Source of the DNA: Parietaria judaica
Lineage: Eukaryota > Streptophyta > Magnoliopsida > Rosales > Urticaceae
NCBI GenBank assembly: GCA_954871525.1
Contig: OX940864.1
Location: forward strand, 16,052,001-16,116,000
Length of the DNA stretch: 64,000 nt
Direction: 5' to 3'
Position numbers and translations under genes: made by a program. Of the stretch, positions 1 through 14,302 are shown piece after piece. Position 1 is the stretch's first letter. Each line of letters starts with the position of its first letter. A model generated the notes under the pieces. The model worked only from the letters and a program-made list of their open reading frames with translations, was not told the origin of the DNA and made no database searches.

Positions 1-1050
1 AAAGTACGTCGCTGATTCATTCTCACTCAATGTCATTTAATTTCTTTTTTGTTCCATCATACATGCATAATTCATTACCACGTCTCTCTATTTTAGCCAT
101 TGTGTAGTACCCTTATCAGTGAAATATAAAATGCTTGAGGTTATTTTAATTTCTAAAATATATTTTTTATGGTTGAAAATTCAACGTCCCATATTAGAAT
201 TGGAATTTTGTGGACTATTTGGTGAAGTCATTATCATGATGATTTATTTTGATCTCATCTCTTTGGTGGGATCCATATAAAGATGCCATACTCGTGTCTA
301 CTATAATTACTTCATACAATATATTTTATATAAAGTTACTTAAATTTAAAAATTAAAATTGTAGCTGTAATAGTTTGAGAATTGAGATGTGACCCCACTT
401 TTCTTTAAATTGTTGCAAAGTGGTCCCTCTAGTTTTGGTATTTGGTGACTTTGCTTCGTTTGATGTGTTTTTTTAGGCATATCCTGTTTTCAATGGACCC
501 AATTTGGTGAACTCACTTCAATTATGTCTTCATTGATTATTGTTGTACCCAATTAATCCTATTTGGAAGTATTAGGGTTTGTTATAGGTCAATGTCATGA
601 GTAAAATCTTTTTTGACGTGTGTTTTTGAGAGTTATTATGTACGTAGTTAATTACTTCAACTATAACTTTGATATGGTTGTTTTTTTTTTGTTTTTGTTT
701 TTAGCATATTTTACCATTATTATTTACTAGATATATAAATACTTATATTTTCAATTTAGGATTGTTTGATGGTGGCACCGAGTGATGATAAATCCGTTGC
801 CCTAATTGTTTGTAATGCATTTAAGGCACAAAGATATGGATAAGTTTTTTTCAAACTCTTGTGTGACATCAATGCGTCATTATTATTTCTTTTCCTTTTC
901 TTATTTTAGTTTTGTACGTAACGTGATTCAAACTTTGTATGTCAAAGATACAAGTTCAAAAATGTCGCGGGACTTGAATGTTTTTATCACGATTTGTTAT
1001 TTTCTCGAAACAATAATTAACTGACGTTAAATTCCTTTTGAAAATTTCAG
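1..1050. other. AT-rich leader, probably intron and flank of the DUF4378 gene
   Basis: No coding exon is recognisable here. The last bases form a polypyrimidine tract and an AG acceptor ending at 1050, so at least the 3' part is the intron preceding the DUF4378 exon. Earlier exons of that gene are not visible and must lie before the window or be too short to see. Confidence 0.5.
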
Positions 1051-1535
1051 GAACAAAGCATCAACTACTACAAAAGCTTCGTCGATTCGAGAGATTGGCC
1101 GAGCTCGATCCTATTGAACTCGAGAGAAGGATGTTAGACGTTGACGACGATGAGCAAACAGACGACAAGTACGAAGAGATTATCGATCTTGAAAGTTTCG
1201 TTAGAGAAGTGCTTAGCAATAACTCAAGCTTCTGTCTCTCCGTTCAAGCACAAGCCATGAAGAGGCTTGTCTCTGATCTCATCGTTGAGGAACAAAACCC
1301 TATTAGGGATCAAGAGGAGATAGTCCAAGGAGTATTGCAAAGGTTCGAGTCATGGAAAGAGGTTCGATCTAACACCATTGACATGATGGTCGAGCAAGAT
1401 TTAAGGAAGGAGCTAAAGCCATGGAAGAGCTTCAAGGAAGAGATTGGAGAGATATCAAGAGACATTGAGCTTGCCATATTTGGTGAACTAGCAGAAGAAT
1501 TGGCAAAAGAGCTTGTTTGTTTGAGAGGAAATTGA
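1051..1535 (+). CDS. C-terminal exon of a DUF4378 domain protein (partial)
   Basis: This is the last exon of a plant DUF4378 protein. It opens after an AG acceptor at 1049-1050 and stops at TGA 1533-1535, giving about 161 residues. The acidic stretch LDVDDDEQTDD is followed by the family's C-terminal pattern: a helix with VQAQAMKRLVSDLIVEEQ, a tryptophan in FESWKEVR, KPWKSFKEEIGEISRDIE, and a final helix IFGELAEELAKELV. Families with this domain include the TRM/LONGIFOLIA microtubule-associated proteins and several uncharacterised short proteins; this fragment does not tell which. The upstream part is outside the window, so the start and the N-terminal motifs are unknown. The exon is open throughout with no frameshift, so the gene looks intact at this end. 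Confidence 0.8.
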
Positions 1536-1617
1536 GTTGGGATACTAGAAAAGGAGAAGAATTTTGGGTCATATTTAATTTATTTGTTCGGGTATAAACT
1601 TGGTATAGTATGACTAG

Positions 1618-2165
1618 ATTAAACTTAGATTAATGATAAGGGTTTTTAGATATTAGCAAGCTTTGATGATCATGTATATTGGATCAAGCTTGTGGGGATT
1701 AATGTATGTAATCTTTGCTCGGCTATAAGACTTGACATGTACAATTCTTTGCCTTATGATTTTGTAAATATTCTATCTATTAAAATAAGTGGCGGACTCA
1801 AGTTACAAATTCTGGTAGCTAAATAATGTGGGAGGCTTCGTATGTAAGATTTAAAATTAAAAAATGATAGAAGTTATAACCTTCTGGACTTGAAAGATGA
1901 TACTTACGTTCCACTATTTAAGGAGATAAGTTCTCGGTCACATCTTTGTTCTAGTAAATTTAAGAGGCCACCTAAACTAACTACGTCGTCGGTTCATTCG
2001 TGCTAGTATGATCACACATGTCTGAATATAAGATTATTATAGTCCGATTAAATTAAGGTATGATTAATGATAAGGGTTTTTGGATATTAGCAAGTGTATT
2101 GGGTCAAGCTTGATGGGCACATAATTACAAGACATGATGTGTACGATTCTTGCTCTTTTCTTAAA
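1618..2165. repeat. Duplicated 3' flank of the DUF4378 gene
   Basis: A segment at about 1618-1760 (GATTAATGATAAGGGTTTTT, then ATATTAGCAAG, ATCAAGCTTG and a run ending near an ATTCTTTGC motif) recurs in diverged form at about 2049-2165. The two copies lie about 430 bp apart in direct orientation. This looks like an old local duplication of the 3' untranslated or flanking sequence. Confidence 0.55.
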
Positions 2166-3706
2166 CTATTTGTATATATGTTATCTCTAATGTAATGTTC
2201 ATACTTCATCCTAATTCATGAATCATTTGAATAGTTAATTTAGCGATTAGGAATATGAATTATGGATGTATAGCCGACAAAAAAGGAAGGAAAAAGCGCA
2301 AGGAATATTAGTTAGGTGGTTGGATCAGCCATGCAAACACAACAAGAAAGGAATATAATTTAGTGAAAAAGACTTGCAACTTTTATTTTACTTCTTCTTC
2401 ATCATCTTTCTTCCTCGTGTGGAATATATAAAGCTATATAGTCACACATTGCTTGTATTTTATATTGAGATAAAGAGAAAGTAGAAGAGCTTCTCTCTTG
2501 TGAGTCACATAAATATATTAATTGTGTACATAATTATTAGTATAGTGCCTTAGTGTGTGGATAGATAATCCACCTGACACTTTATTATATTTGTCAAGCT
2601 AATACCACTTGCCATATATTAAGAGATAACAGAGTAATGCAAATGCTAAAAGTTATTATTAAGTTAATTTACCTCTTGTGTTTGTGGGATAGTCTCCTTG
2701 GAATGAATCTTATAAGTAAATTTTTAATGTTTTACATAAAAAAAAAATATTATCAAAGCCTTGGTAAAGTAAGCCTTTAAAAAGAAAGGAAAAGAAGAAA
2801 TAGATGGTATATTTCATAGTTTGAACTTTGAATTGATAAATTCAATAAGCTCGTTATAATAGAAATGGAATTAATCCTAAATCCGAATAAAACCCTAGCA
2901 ACAAAGAAAAAACAATTCAAATTCATAAAACCATATGGAATTAAATTCTACGGGTGATATTTTATGTTAATGAATGATTGAAATTGAGTAATTACTAATT
3001 AGTTTTGTTTCATTTTTGTAAGGAGAAGTTGTACTTTTTTGAAATAGACAAAGTATTTAATATCTATCAATATAATTTTCTTTCAAAAATATTATTCAAA
3101 GGGATAATTTTAAGCTATAGTCAACTCTGTTGGTGGAACTCAATTATTATTTATTTATTTTTTTCACTGAGAATTTTTTTAAAGTTCAGTAAAACAATAG
3201 CTCCGTTCAATTTTCATTAAAACTAATACTAATGGACCGTCCGATCTTGGTTAAGAAAACGTTAGTGGAGGGATATACGTCACCGCCGTAAAATTAATTT
3301 GACTTATTTTTAGTTTCTACTATTATGTATTTTTAATATTCGGGTCCTCTTTTAGTTAATGTTTTTCTTTTAAATTAGACAGCGATTGGACATAACTACT
3401 ATTTTAGTGAACTTGAGCACTTTTTTCATTGTAAAAAGATCTTAAATACTACGGATAGTTAAATATTTTTGCCGCTATTTTTTTTTTTTTTTTAATTTAG
3501 TCTTAATTAGAACACATTGACGTCTAATTATCTCATGCCAATTCAAAAATATTTTGAATAAAGAGGCCCTTTACATTACCTATACCTATATAGATGTGGG
3601 CTTGTTTGGCCCAACCTACAAAGTTCTGTAGCAACTACAAAAGAGGTACAAGGCTTGTTCTCTTTTATTGGTTATTACACAAAAGGGTATGGTTAAGTTT
3701 TTTCCT
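2166..3706. other. AT-rich spacer, no gene seen
   Basis: Homopolymer A/T runs and short open frames are all I see. A purine run near 2760-2800 and a T run near 3480-3495 are the only notable features. Nothing here resembles an exon, an RNA gene or a bounded transposon. Confidence 0.5.
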
Positions 3707-4164
3707 GGGTTAATTGCGGTATAAGTTCTCAACTCTAAGCTAACTGAGGCGGTATGGTTTCAACTCTATTTAATAGCGGTATAAGTCTCAAAAGTTAAAT
3801 TTCATTTATTTTTTACTAATGATTGTTAACCAACTTAGACGTGGCGAGCTTCTCTTCCACGTGGGTGCCACATCATCATCCACGTCGGTGACTCTCTGCC
3901 ACATCACCCATTTGAGGTGACGTCACTATGATGCAGATAGAGGTGGATTGATGATCTAGATGGGATGATGCGCAGAGAGTAGTTGACGTGGATGATAACG
4001 TCGTACCCACGTGGAAGAGAAGCTCGCCACTTCAAAGTTGACTAACAACCGTTAGTAAAACATAGACGGAATTTAACTTTTAGTATTTATACCGCTATTA
4101 AATGAAATTGAGGCTATGTCGCCTTACTTGACCTAAGGTTAAGGACTTATGCCGCAATTAACCG
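3707..4164. mobile_element. Foldback Mutator-like element, 458 bp
   Basis: The element starts GGGTTAATTGCGGTATAAG and ends with the inverted form (CTTATGCCGCAATTAACC plus one changed base). The arms stay complementary almost to the centre: a GACGTGGCGAGCTTCTCTTCC segment near 3840 is matched by its complement near 4010-4030. It is flanked by TTTTTTCCT (3698-3706) and TTTTTTCTT (4165-4173), an 8/9 match of a 9-bp target duplication. Long terminal inverted repeats with a 9-bp duplication fit non-autonomous Mutator-like (foldback) elements. It has no coding capacity. Related copies lie elsewhere in the window. Confidence 0.85.
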
Positions 4165-4729
4165 TTTTTTCTTTGCACTTGTTGTGCCCTTAGCTTTCAT
4201 GAAAGCTTTGATGGGTCTTGGGAATTGTGATCTCTGCAAATTTGTCCGGAATTGAGGGATTATTGGAGAGAAGTGGGAATAACGCAAGGAGACCCAATTA
4301 TTTGACCATATAGGAGGCTATATGCTACAACAATACACATGATTTTCTCCATAAAGTGGACACTGTTTTCGTTAGTTTAAAAAATTATTACAAGAATCTT
4401 ACATTTATATTTGATGCCTTCTTATAGTATTTCACGGTTCTATTCTACCCACGTTATGTTTAAATCAAGGTTTTAAATACCGCTTGTCGATGTCGTTTCG
4501 CATTTTACGTTTTACGGATATATCGCTTGCCGATGGGTATGCCGATGGGCAAATCGTAAAAAAAGGACATACCGCATGCCGCATATACCGCACTTTTCGC
4601 ATGGGCATACCGCATGCTGATGGGGTTTCGACGGATATTCTGTAAAAAATATTTGAGAATTTAAGCAAGATATTTATATAAGTTCAAAACTACATATTTA
4701 ATAACTACAAGATATTTGTAACTTAAATA

Positions 4730-5035
4730 TGTAGGTGAAATGTATAATATTAAGTCACTTTATTAGTTGAAGTGTATAATATTAAGTCAAATTATTATGT
4801 GAAGTTAATATGTATGTTAATTAAGTGTGTAATATTAAGTGAATATGCATGTTAATTGTATATGTATGTTAACAAATTTAATATTAGTTGAAGTGTATAA
4901 TATTAAATGAATATGTATATTAAGTGTATATGTATGTTAGGTGAAGTTAATATGTATGCTAAGTGTATAATATTATTTGAAGTGTATAATATTAAGTTAA
5001 ATTATTAGGTGAAGTGTATGTGTATGTTAAGTGTG
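4730..5035. repeat. Degenerate AT-rich tandem array
   Basis: Variants of GTGTATAATATTAAGT and TGAATATGTATGTTAA recur about a dozen times at irregular spacing. The array sits inside the hAT-like element and is non-coding. Confidence 0.6.
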
Positions 5036-5068
5036 AAGGTGTGATATTAGTTGAATGAATAACAAAAA

Positions 5069-5113
5069 GTCCCACATTGATAGATGACAAGAGTTTAGTG
5101 ATGTTTATATACC
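5069..5113 (+). promoter_or_regulatory. snRNA-type USE plus TATA box
   Basis: GTCCCACATTG at 5069-5079 matches the plant U-snRNA upstream sequence element (RTCCCACATCG) at 10 of 11 positions. A TATA-like TTTATATACC follows at 5104-5113. The centre-to-centre spacing is about 34 bp, the spacing known for plant Pol II snRNA promoters (Pol III types are about 10 bp closer). No snRNA body is recognisable downstream. The module lies inside a hAT-like element, so it may be captured and inactive. Confidence 0.5.
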
Positions 5114-5462
5114 AAATATTAGGGACAAGGGCTTGGGCCCTTTGGGTCATAGGATTTTGTAGATGGGGGAGGACTCACACAAATGTTACACCACCACACG
5201 CGCGCGCCGCCGTCGTCCGACCGGCCGTGGCGGGGCGGGGTGCTCTTGTGTGAGTATAATTATTTTTGCCGAAAGTTTAATTGGTATTTTTGCCAAAATC
5301 TACCAAAAATATGATTTTTACCGAAATTCCAACCATTTTTCGCAATTTTTACACTAAAATACGACCGGCCATGCGAATTTCGCAAAATTTGGTAAAACGA
5401 CAGCGAAAGGGCAGGAATTTCGAACCGCATATCCTCGAAAAATGAATTTCGCGAAATTCGCA

Positions 5463-5584
5463 AAATTTTATACCTTGGTTTAAACTAACCATGTAAATAT
5501 AAAATATAGTAAGAACTTTCAATTCGTTTTTGGTAGTAAGAAATTTTATACCTTGGTTTAAACTAACCATCTAAATATAAAATA
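5463..5584. repeat. 78-bp tandem duplication at the hAT border
   Basis: The unit beginning AAATTTTATACCTTGGTTTA at 5463 is repeated at 5541. It includes the last 15 bp of the hAT-like element plus its right flank, so the duplication happened after that insertion. The second copy is interrupted by the foldback element at 5585-6556 and resumes at about 6566. Confidence 0.75.
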
Positions 5585-6556
5585 GGGTAAACTGCGGCTA
5601 ATGTACCCAATGTTTGATTTTCTGCGGATTATGTACCCAATGTTTATTTTTGGCGGCTAATGTACTCAATGTTTGATTCGTTAGATATTTTTGGGTTTTC
5701 CGTCAGTTGACCGTTAGAGAGTTATATGTACACTTTTCGTATTTTTGACATAACTCACTCATTTTTTGTCCAAATTTTATGCACGACCTATGGTTGGAAA
5801 GATAAGAGATAGATCTACAACTTTAATGTTTTAAGTTTTGTAAAATCAGTTTTAAAAAAATACGAAATTTCAAGTACAACGTAAAACTGGACATTAGTTT
5901 AATGCAAAATATTTGTTTCGAGCAAATTTTAATATACTTAATGACTTTTTATGATGAAACGTAAAAGTAAAAAAGTTGTAGATAAATGTTTTATCTTTCC
6001 AACGGATGTTTATTTATAAATTTTGGATAAAAAACGAGTGAGTTATGCCAAAAATATGAAATATTATTTCACATCACATCTTTTATATTTTTGGCATAAC
6101 TCACTCATTTTTTGTCCAAAATTTATAAATAAATAACCGTTGGAAAGATAAAAAGTTTATCTACAACTTTTTAGTTTTACGTTTCATCATAAAAAGTCAT
6201 TAAGTATATTAAAATTTGCTCGAAACAAATATTTTGCATTAAACTAATGTCCAGTTTTACGTTGTACTTGAAATTTCGTATTTTTTTAAAACTGATTTTA
6301 CAAAACTTAAAACATTAAAGTTGTAGATCTATCTCTTATCTTTCCAACCATAGGTCGTGCATAAAATTTGGACAAAAAATGAGTGAGTTATGTCAAAAAT
6401 ACGAAAAGTGTACATATAACTCTCTAACGGTCAACTGACGGAAAACCCAAAAATATCTAACGGATCAAACATTGGGTACATTAGCCGCCAAAAATAAACA
6501 TTGGGTATATAATCCGCAGAAAATCAAACATTGGGTACATTAGCCGCAGTTTACCC
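5585..6556. mobile_element. Foldback Mutator-like element, 972 bp, near-perfect palindrome
   Basis: The element runs from GGGTAAACTGCGGCTAATG to the exact inverted form ending CCGCAGTTTACCC. It is flanked by perfect 9-bp duplications, TATAAAATA at 5576-5584 and 6557-6565. The two arms pair almost to the middle (loop near 6060-6080), so the whole element is one giant hairpin. Each arm also contains two related internal segments with ATAACTCACTCATTTTTTGTC. There is no open frame of significance, so it is non-autonomous. Confidence 0.92.
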
Positions 6557-6565
6557 TATAAAATA

Positions 6566-7234
6566 TAGTAAGAGTTAGAATTTCGATTCGTTTTTTTCTT
6601 TATAGAAATAAATTTTTATTAAGGATCTGTTATTATAGTAATACAAAATAAAACAAGAATTTAGTGAAATAATAAATATACAACATTAGTTAAATAAAAA
6701 CCATGGTTTAAAATCTGTCAATCACTTGTTTTTTAGGCTGCCGGTTTCCTTGGAGCTAATAAGAAAACTATATACTTTTTTAATATATATATATTTTTAA
6801 ATAAAAAATTGAAGATGGATTTCGAAAAAAAAAATACTGTAAACATTTAAAATTTTAATTTTTTTCTAGAGATTTTTTTAATAAAGTTATTTTTTTTTAA
6901 TAAAAGATGATGGTCCATAATCTATCAATGCAAGCTTTGAGTCACAAAAAGATTGACATTCAGAAAACGCAATATTGTATATTTTTGAGATTTAAACCAG
7001 ACAATGGCACCAACAATATTGTATATTTAAAGTTTTGGCTTATATTCATAATACATAATATAAATCATAATCTGTTCGATATTTTTTCAACCACCCCGCG
7101 AAGCGCGATCCACTAGTAGTTATAACACGGCCATACAAATTGTTACTAAAGTATGTCATGTGATAGTAGTTTAAATACTAAACTAATTGAGCGCTTATTT
7201 TAGTTATATATAACACAACAATAGAAACAGTAGT
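6566..7234. other. AT-rich spacer downstream of the PCC13-62-like gene
   Basis: This stretch holds the rest of the interrupted tandem copy (to about 6600) and then low-complexity A/T sequence. It contains the 3' flank of the minus-strand gene that ends at 7235. No other gene is visible. Confidence 0.5.
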
Positions 7235-9598
<2,364 letters not shown>

Positions 9599-9713
9599 AT
9601 TGTTGCTTTTCTAGGGAATAAAAGAGAAGAACAAATGGGATTAATAATATTCTTTGTATTATAAGGAATGTCTCATGTGATTGATGGTCATGGTTGATGG
9701 GATATATGAGTAT

Positions 9714-9727
9714 GCTTTATATAGAGA
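9714..9727 (-). promoter_or_regulatory. TATA box of the PCC13-62-like gene
   Basis: On the minus strand the sequence reads CTATATAAAGC, about 120 bp upstream of the ATG at 9598. Position and sequence fit a core promoter. I did not identify a specific stress element next to it. Confidence 0.5.
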
Positions 9728-10074
9728 TTTCATGTAATTGGTTCTGTACGATGAAATTAATTATGTCATTAAAATGTGTGAGATTGTCAAACTAATTAGG
9801 CAGATGAGCACGTAGCCAGGGTACATAAGAAGAGGAGATATATCCATGCATCTATAAGAAGAAGAGATAATAAAAAAATTGGGTACTTTTTGAATTTTTT
9901 TTGCACTTTTCAACAATTTTCGGCGAAAAGTACCCTCAATTATATGATTTTATTCACATTTATTCAACTATATGACATGATTTTATTTGAGTATTTATAT
10001 ATGTGAGAGTGAGTGAGACTATATTTTATTTATCTATGTAAACTTAGTAAATATATTATTAAAACTATTTTAGT

Positions 10075-10245
10075 GATTTTTCATCGATAATCCTCGATAA
10101 GTATCGATAATCCATCGATAATCCTCGATAAGTGTCGGTAATGATAAGCTACATGTTTATTAGTTTTCCATTGATAATCCTCGAAAATCCATCGATAATC
10201 TTCGAAAACGGCAACCGATTTATAGGCATAAACGACATTTTGAAC
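10075..10245. mobile_element. Partial hAT-like end (same family as 11569-13821)
   Basis: Repeated CGATAATC and AAGTATCGATAA words, then CGATTTATAGGC and a terminus-like TTTTGAACATTG near 10235-10245, resemble the right end of the hAT element at 11569-13821. No matching left end or 8-bp duplication is seen, so only a fragment is claimed. Confidence 0.5.
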
Positions 10246-12489
10246 ATTGGTGTCAATTGCCAAATATACTTTAGTATAGGTGAAATTAGTGTCACGTGCT
10301 TGTATTTTATATAGGAATAATTGCATTTGCGGCAGAAGTATTTGCATTTTACTTAAAGTCCGATTTATATTCTTATTCTTTTTAATCGCGACCAAAACAG
10401 ACAATGTACAAAAAGTTTCTTGTTATTAGCGCATTTTCAATGGTCCAAATGTAAACCTGTGCATACGTGGCGGGCCCACTGTGGGCCTGCCAGCCCGCGA
10501 AGCCCGAGGCCCCTCGGGCCTTCCCGGCCTATAGCTCGAGGTGGCTGCGGACCCACGGGCAGTTGCCTTTTTCTTTAAACGTGGACTGTTGGATCAAACG
10601 ATCGAACGGCTGAGCGGGGTCCAAAATATATTCGTTGGAAAAGTACTGACACATTTATGTAAGAAGCACCAATTAATAGAATTGGTTGATATAACTTCTT
10701 ATACCGATTATTTTGTCCCCCAAAAAAAATAAAATATTATTTCATTAGTATAATAAATGATAAAAAAAAGGACTATTCACAAAAATTATTAAAAAAAAAT
10801 TAATTATTTTACTCAACTTTCTCTATGAATAACACCTATAATTCAAAAAATAATTCACACCAATCTCACTATACTCTCTTATTTTCTCTCAAGCTCAAGT
10901 TCTCAATTTTAAGCTTAACCTCAAGCTCTCAATTTCTCCACCAAGCTTCTTCATAATCCTACTACTTTACAATTTAATTATTGTTACATTATTGCATATA
11001 GTTTACAAATTAATCATTGTTACAATTAGGCATATTATTAGGCATTGTTAGTTTAGTATATTGTTACTTGTTACTGTTAGGCATATTATTAGGCATTTAC
11101 ATTAGTTACCATATAGTATATTGTTAGTTAAATTTATTAGTATAACACAATATTAATATTGTTAGTTAGCATACAATATATTATTAGCGTATTAGTCAAG
11201 TTATATATAACATGTAACAGTAACGTTTATAGTATATAGTATATTGTTAGTTAAATTTATTAGGCATTAGTAACATTTTTAGGAATTATTTAGTCATGGC
11301 ATAGTGTAATAACCGTAAAAGTTCTGTATATTATCGTTTTGACGTTTCAACGATAATAAGATAAATATACATGCTCTTAATTTTGAGGGTATATTATCTC
11401 TAGTCATGATAAATAATAACGCTATGGCTCTCTTAGTAAATTATTTAAAATGTGAGGGCTGCTATTTAAATAAGACTACCTATATTTTTTACATTCATAT
11501 AAATAAATTTACTTAGTTATTTGGTTTTATACCTTTCTATTATAACTTGTACGAATATAAAGTTTGACCAAGGTTCGACTTTACGACGATTATTGGCTAT
11601 TTTCGGTCTTACCGGTAGTTACCGGTATATATTTGACCACACTAGTTATCGTTTTGTGAGGTTTTCGGCGATAATCCATAAGGTTTTTTCCAAGCGATTT
11701 TTCGTTTTCCCAATGTGTAAAATTAAGGTACTTTTCGGTCAAATTAAAAAAAAACAAAAAAGGAGTATAAATACTCGATTTTTGCCGATTCTCGCCCAAA
11801 CCCTAGCTTCTCGCCCTTTTTCGCCACCCTCACACTAAATCTTGTAGCTTTCGGCGATTATCGAGCTAGTAAGTAGTTCTTTTTTCGATTCTTTCTCTGA
11901 TTTTCAGTGATTAATCGGTAGGAGGCAAAAGTTTGTAAAGTTTTGATTTAGGCATTTTTCACCGAATTTCTTCGAATTTCTTCTGAACTTTTTGGTAGAT
12001 TTATGACTTATAATGATATATGTATATAATCATGCATTTGTTCTTTGATATTTACTCATTTTCACGATTTTGAGAAGATTTGCATGAGTTCAAAACTTAA
12101 GAGTTAGTTTCTCATATGATTTATGTTTATAAATGGGTAAAGATTGATACTTTTGTGATTTTGAGTTGTTTTTTTGCATTCTTATGAATATATCTTGATG
12201 AAAACTTATTTTGATGACTTAGTTTGTAATATTTTGTTGAATTTAGAGCTAATTCGGATTTTTATGCTTGTTAGGCAAAAGTATACAAAGTTTTGAATTT
12301 TGAAATTTGATAAAAACATATATATTTTTTGATGATTTAATATTTGTATAGGCTTTAAAAGATTGTAGATAGTAAGAAATATGAGTTTGTGGGGCTTTGA
12401 GGTCTTGAATTTCAAGATTACAATATATTTTTTTTTTGTTTTTTTTTTTATGTAAAAGTATAGAAATTCACATTTTTTAATTTTTGAAG

Positions 12490-13115
12490 TAATTTAATCA
12501 ATTTTTTTTTATGTTTCTCTTTCATTAATAAGTTATTGAAACATTAATCTCTAATTTTGGTGATTTTTTTTTTACAAATTTGAGCTGAAATCTGATTTTC
12601 TCATAATTGCGGCAAACGTATTCTAAATTGATCTTTTTTTTTTGTGTGTGTGTGAGGTAATCTACTCAGTTTTTTGAGTGTTTTCATTAATTAAATATTT
12701 TTTAAAATAATAATCTGATATTTTGGTGTAATTTATTTTCAGATTCGACGATAATTCGGCTATTCTTATAATTGTGGCAAAAGTCTTTAAGTTTTTTTTT
12801 TTATTTTTTATTTCAAAGGTAATCTAGTGACTTTTCATGCGGTTAGCTTTCATTAAATAATTATTCCTATAATAATGTGAGATTTTGGTGCAATTTAATT
12901 TCACGTTTGAGTCTAATTCGGATAAGCTCTTAAATACGACAAAAGTCTTCAAAGTTTATATTTTTATTTTTATTTTTGAGGTAATAAACTGACTTTTCTT
13001 GTTGTTAGCTTTCATTAAATATTTATTCCTAAAATAATTTGAGATTTTGGTACAATTTAATTTCAGATTTGAGGCAAAATAATATTTTGTGGCAAAAGTA
13101 CCTATTTTTGCATTT
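12490..13115. repeat. Tandem repeat of about 160 bp, about four diverged copies
   Basis: The phrase GAGATTTTGGTRCAATTTAA recurs near 12717, 12878 and 13039 at a spacing of about 161 bp, with a weaker copy near 12550. Each unit also has a TTAGCTTTCATTAA word and a GGCAAAAGT word. The array lies upstream of the BED exon and is probably part of the element's 5' leader or intron. Confidence 0.7.
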
Positions 13116-13167
13116 GTCTTGCTGCTTTTAACTATTCTCATAGTTCTTCTTGTTATTTAGGTTGAAG

Positions 13168-13470
13168 ATGAGTAAAGCGAGGGAGCATTGCACTCCATAT
13201 AAGAATCCGAGCAACAACTCAGGCTTTAAGTGCAATTACTGTCGGAAGGAGATCAGAGGTGGCGGAATCACAAGAATGAAACAACATTTGCCCGACACCG
13301 ATAGGAACAATAATGTCGCGCAGGAGATCGTACGCACTTCGAACGTGCATGGCTTGTTGTGGAACAAATATCTGAGGATGCATCTAGATGCAAGTGGTGC
13401 CAGCGGTGTTATGGAAGCCAACAGGAGATCGTCATTTTCTGAGGTCGGAGAAGTTGGTCTGAGACTCTGA
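13168..13470 (+). pseudogene. hAT transposase, BED zinc-finger exon only
   Basis: The frame opens MSKAREHCTPYKNPSN and carries a BED-type zinc finger: CNYC at residues about 22-25, then GGGITRMKQHL, as in the plant DUF659/hAT transposase group. It ends after about 100 residues in unrelated sequence (TGA at 13468-13470). The DUF659 core and the C-terminal dimerisation domain are missing. An acceptor-like TTATTTAG lies just upstream. It is a deletion remnant, not a functional transposase. Confidence 0.75.
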
Positions 13471-14195
13471 GTATTATCTATCTATTATCTATTCATTATG
13501 TGTTTGAGTTTTTATACTATGTGTTTGATAGTTGAGATTTGTGAGACTATGTTTTATTAGTGTTTTAGATTGGAGACTTGTGATGGAATTATATATGTGT
13601 GTGTATGACTTTATTTACATATGTTTTGAGGTATGATATTATTAAAATATTTTATAAGTTTTCCGTCGAAAAGTATCAAAAAGTGTCGATAATCATCGAA
13701 AAGTATCGGTAATCGGTAATGTACAATGTTATAAGTTTTCCGTCGGTTAATCGGTAAGCTATCGATTAATCTGTCGAAAACGGCAAGCGATTTATCGACA
13801 AATTTGCTAAGTTGAACATTGAGTTTGACCTTATCTATATATATATATAATTAATATATATAGATATCTTAGTTATTAAGTTTCTAACTATTATAAGTTA
13901 TGATAATAATAAACCTCCTACATCCTTCTAGCCTATCTAATTTCTACGGACTTACACAATCATCAAAACTGTCCTGATGATATTTTTTTTTTTTTAACAA
14001 AATATAAAAAGAAAGAAAGAGCTTTACGCTCTGGAGGAGGAATAACAATAAGAAAGAAAGTCCAAAGTGAAGGTATATACATAATCACCTTCTATTTATC
14101 TTCATGTGATATAGCAAAGTAATTATGTTAGTATTTCTAAACTTTAGGCTGAATATTTTTGATACAGCTTGCATATTAACGATTAAATGGTTGGA

Positions 14196-14302
14196 GTGGT
14201 TGGTTGCTAGGATAGCCTAGTGGTAATTCCACACTACCTCCAAAGTGGAGGTCGTGGGTTCGATCCCCACCGCAGCAAAGCTGCCTTAAAAAAAAAAAAA
14301 AA
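14196..14302 (+). mobile_element. tRNA-derived SINE with poly(A) tail
   Basis: The body contains a Pol III A-box region (GGATAGCCTAGTGGTAATTCC) and a B box (GGGTTCGATCCCC) at tRNA-like spacing, and ends in a run of about 17 A. Identical 18-bp flanks AACGATTAAATGGTTGGA lie at 14178-14195 and 14303-14320. The perfect long duplication and intact tail suggest a recent LINE-mediated insertion. It sits inside the solo LTR. Confidence 0.9.

Larger units (their letters stand above)
4466..5477. mobile_element. Non-autonomous hAT-like element, 1,012 bp
   Basis: The left end reads CAAGGTTTTAAATACCGC and the right end, on the opposite strand, CAAGGTATAAAATTTTGCG. The 8-bp flanks GTTTAAAT (4458-4465) and GTTTAAAC (5478-5485) match at seven positions, as expected of a hAT target duplication. 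The interior holds a degenerate AT-rich tandem array (about 4730-5035), a GC-rich core near 5198-5240, and an snRNA-promoter-like module (separate entry). It has no transposase. Confidence 0.75.
11569..13821 (+). mobile_element. Non-autonomous hAT element with a BED zinc-finger exon
   Basis: It is flanked by a perfect 8-bp duplication AGTTTGAC (11561-11568 and 13822-13829). Ends are CAAGGTTCGACTT and, on the other strand, CAATGTTCAACTT. Multiple CGATAATC/CGGTAATC words crowd both subterminal regions. Only the first transposase exon is retained (13168-13470); the catalytic part is deleted. The right third is closely similar to the element at 25988-26520. Confidence 0.9.

Noticed and set aside
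806..1024. Upstream exon of the DUF4378 gene
   Set aside because: The translation is phenylalanine-rich AT noise and does not end at a splice donor.
14200..14285. tRNA gene
   Set aside because: The A and B boxes belong to a SINE: poly(A) tail and 18-bp duplications flank it, and no proper acceptor stem is seen.
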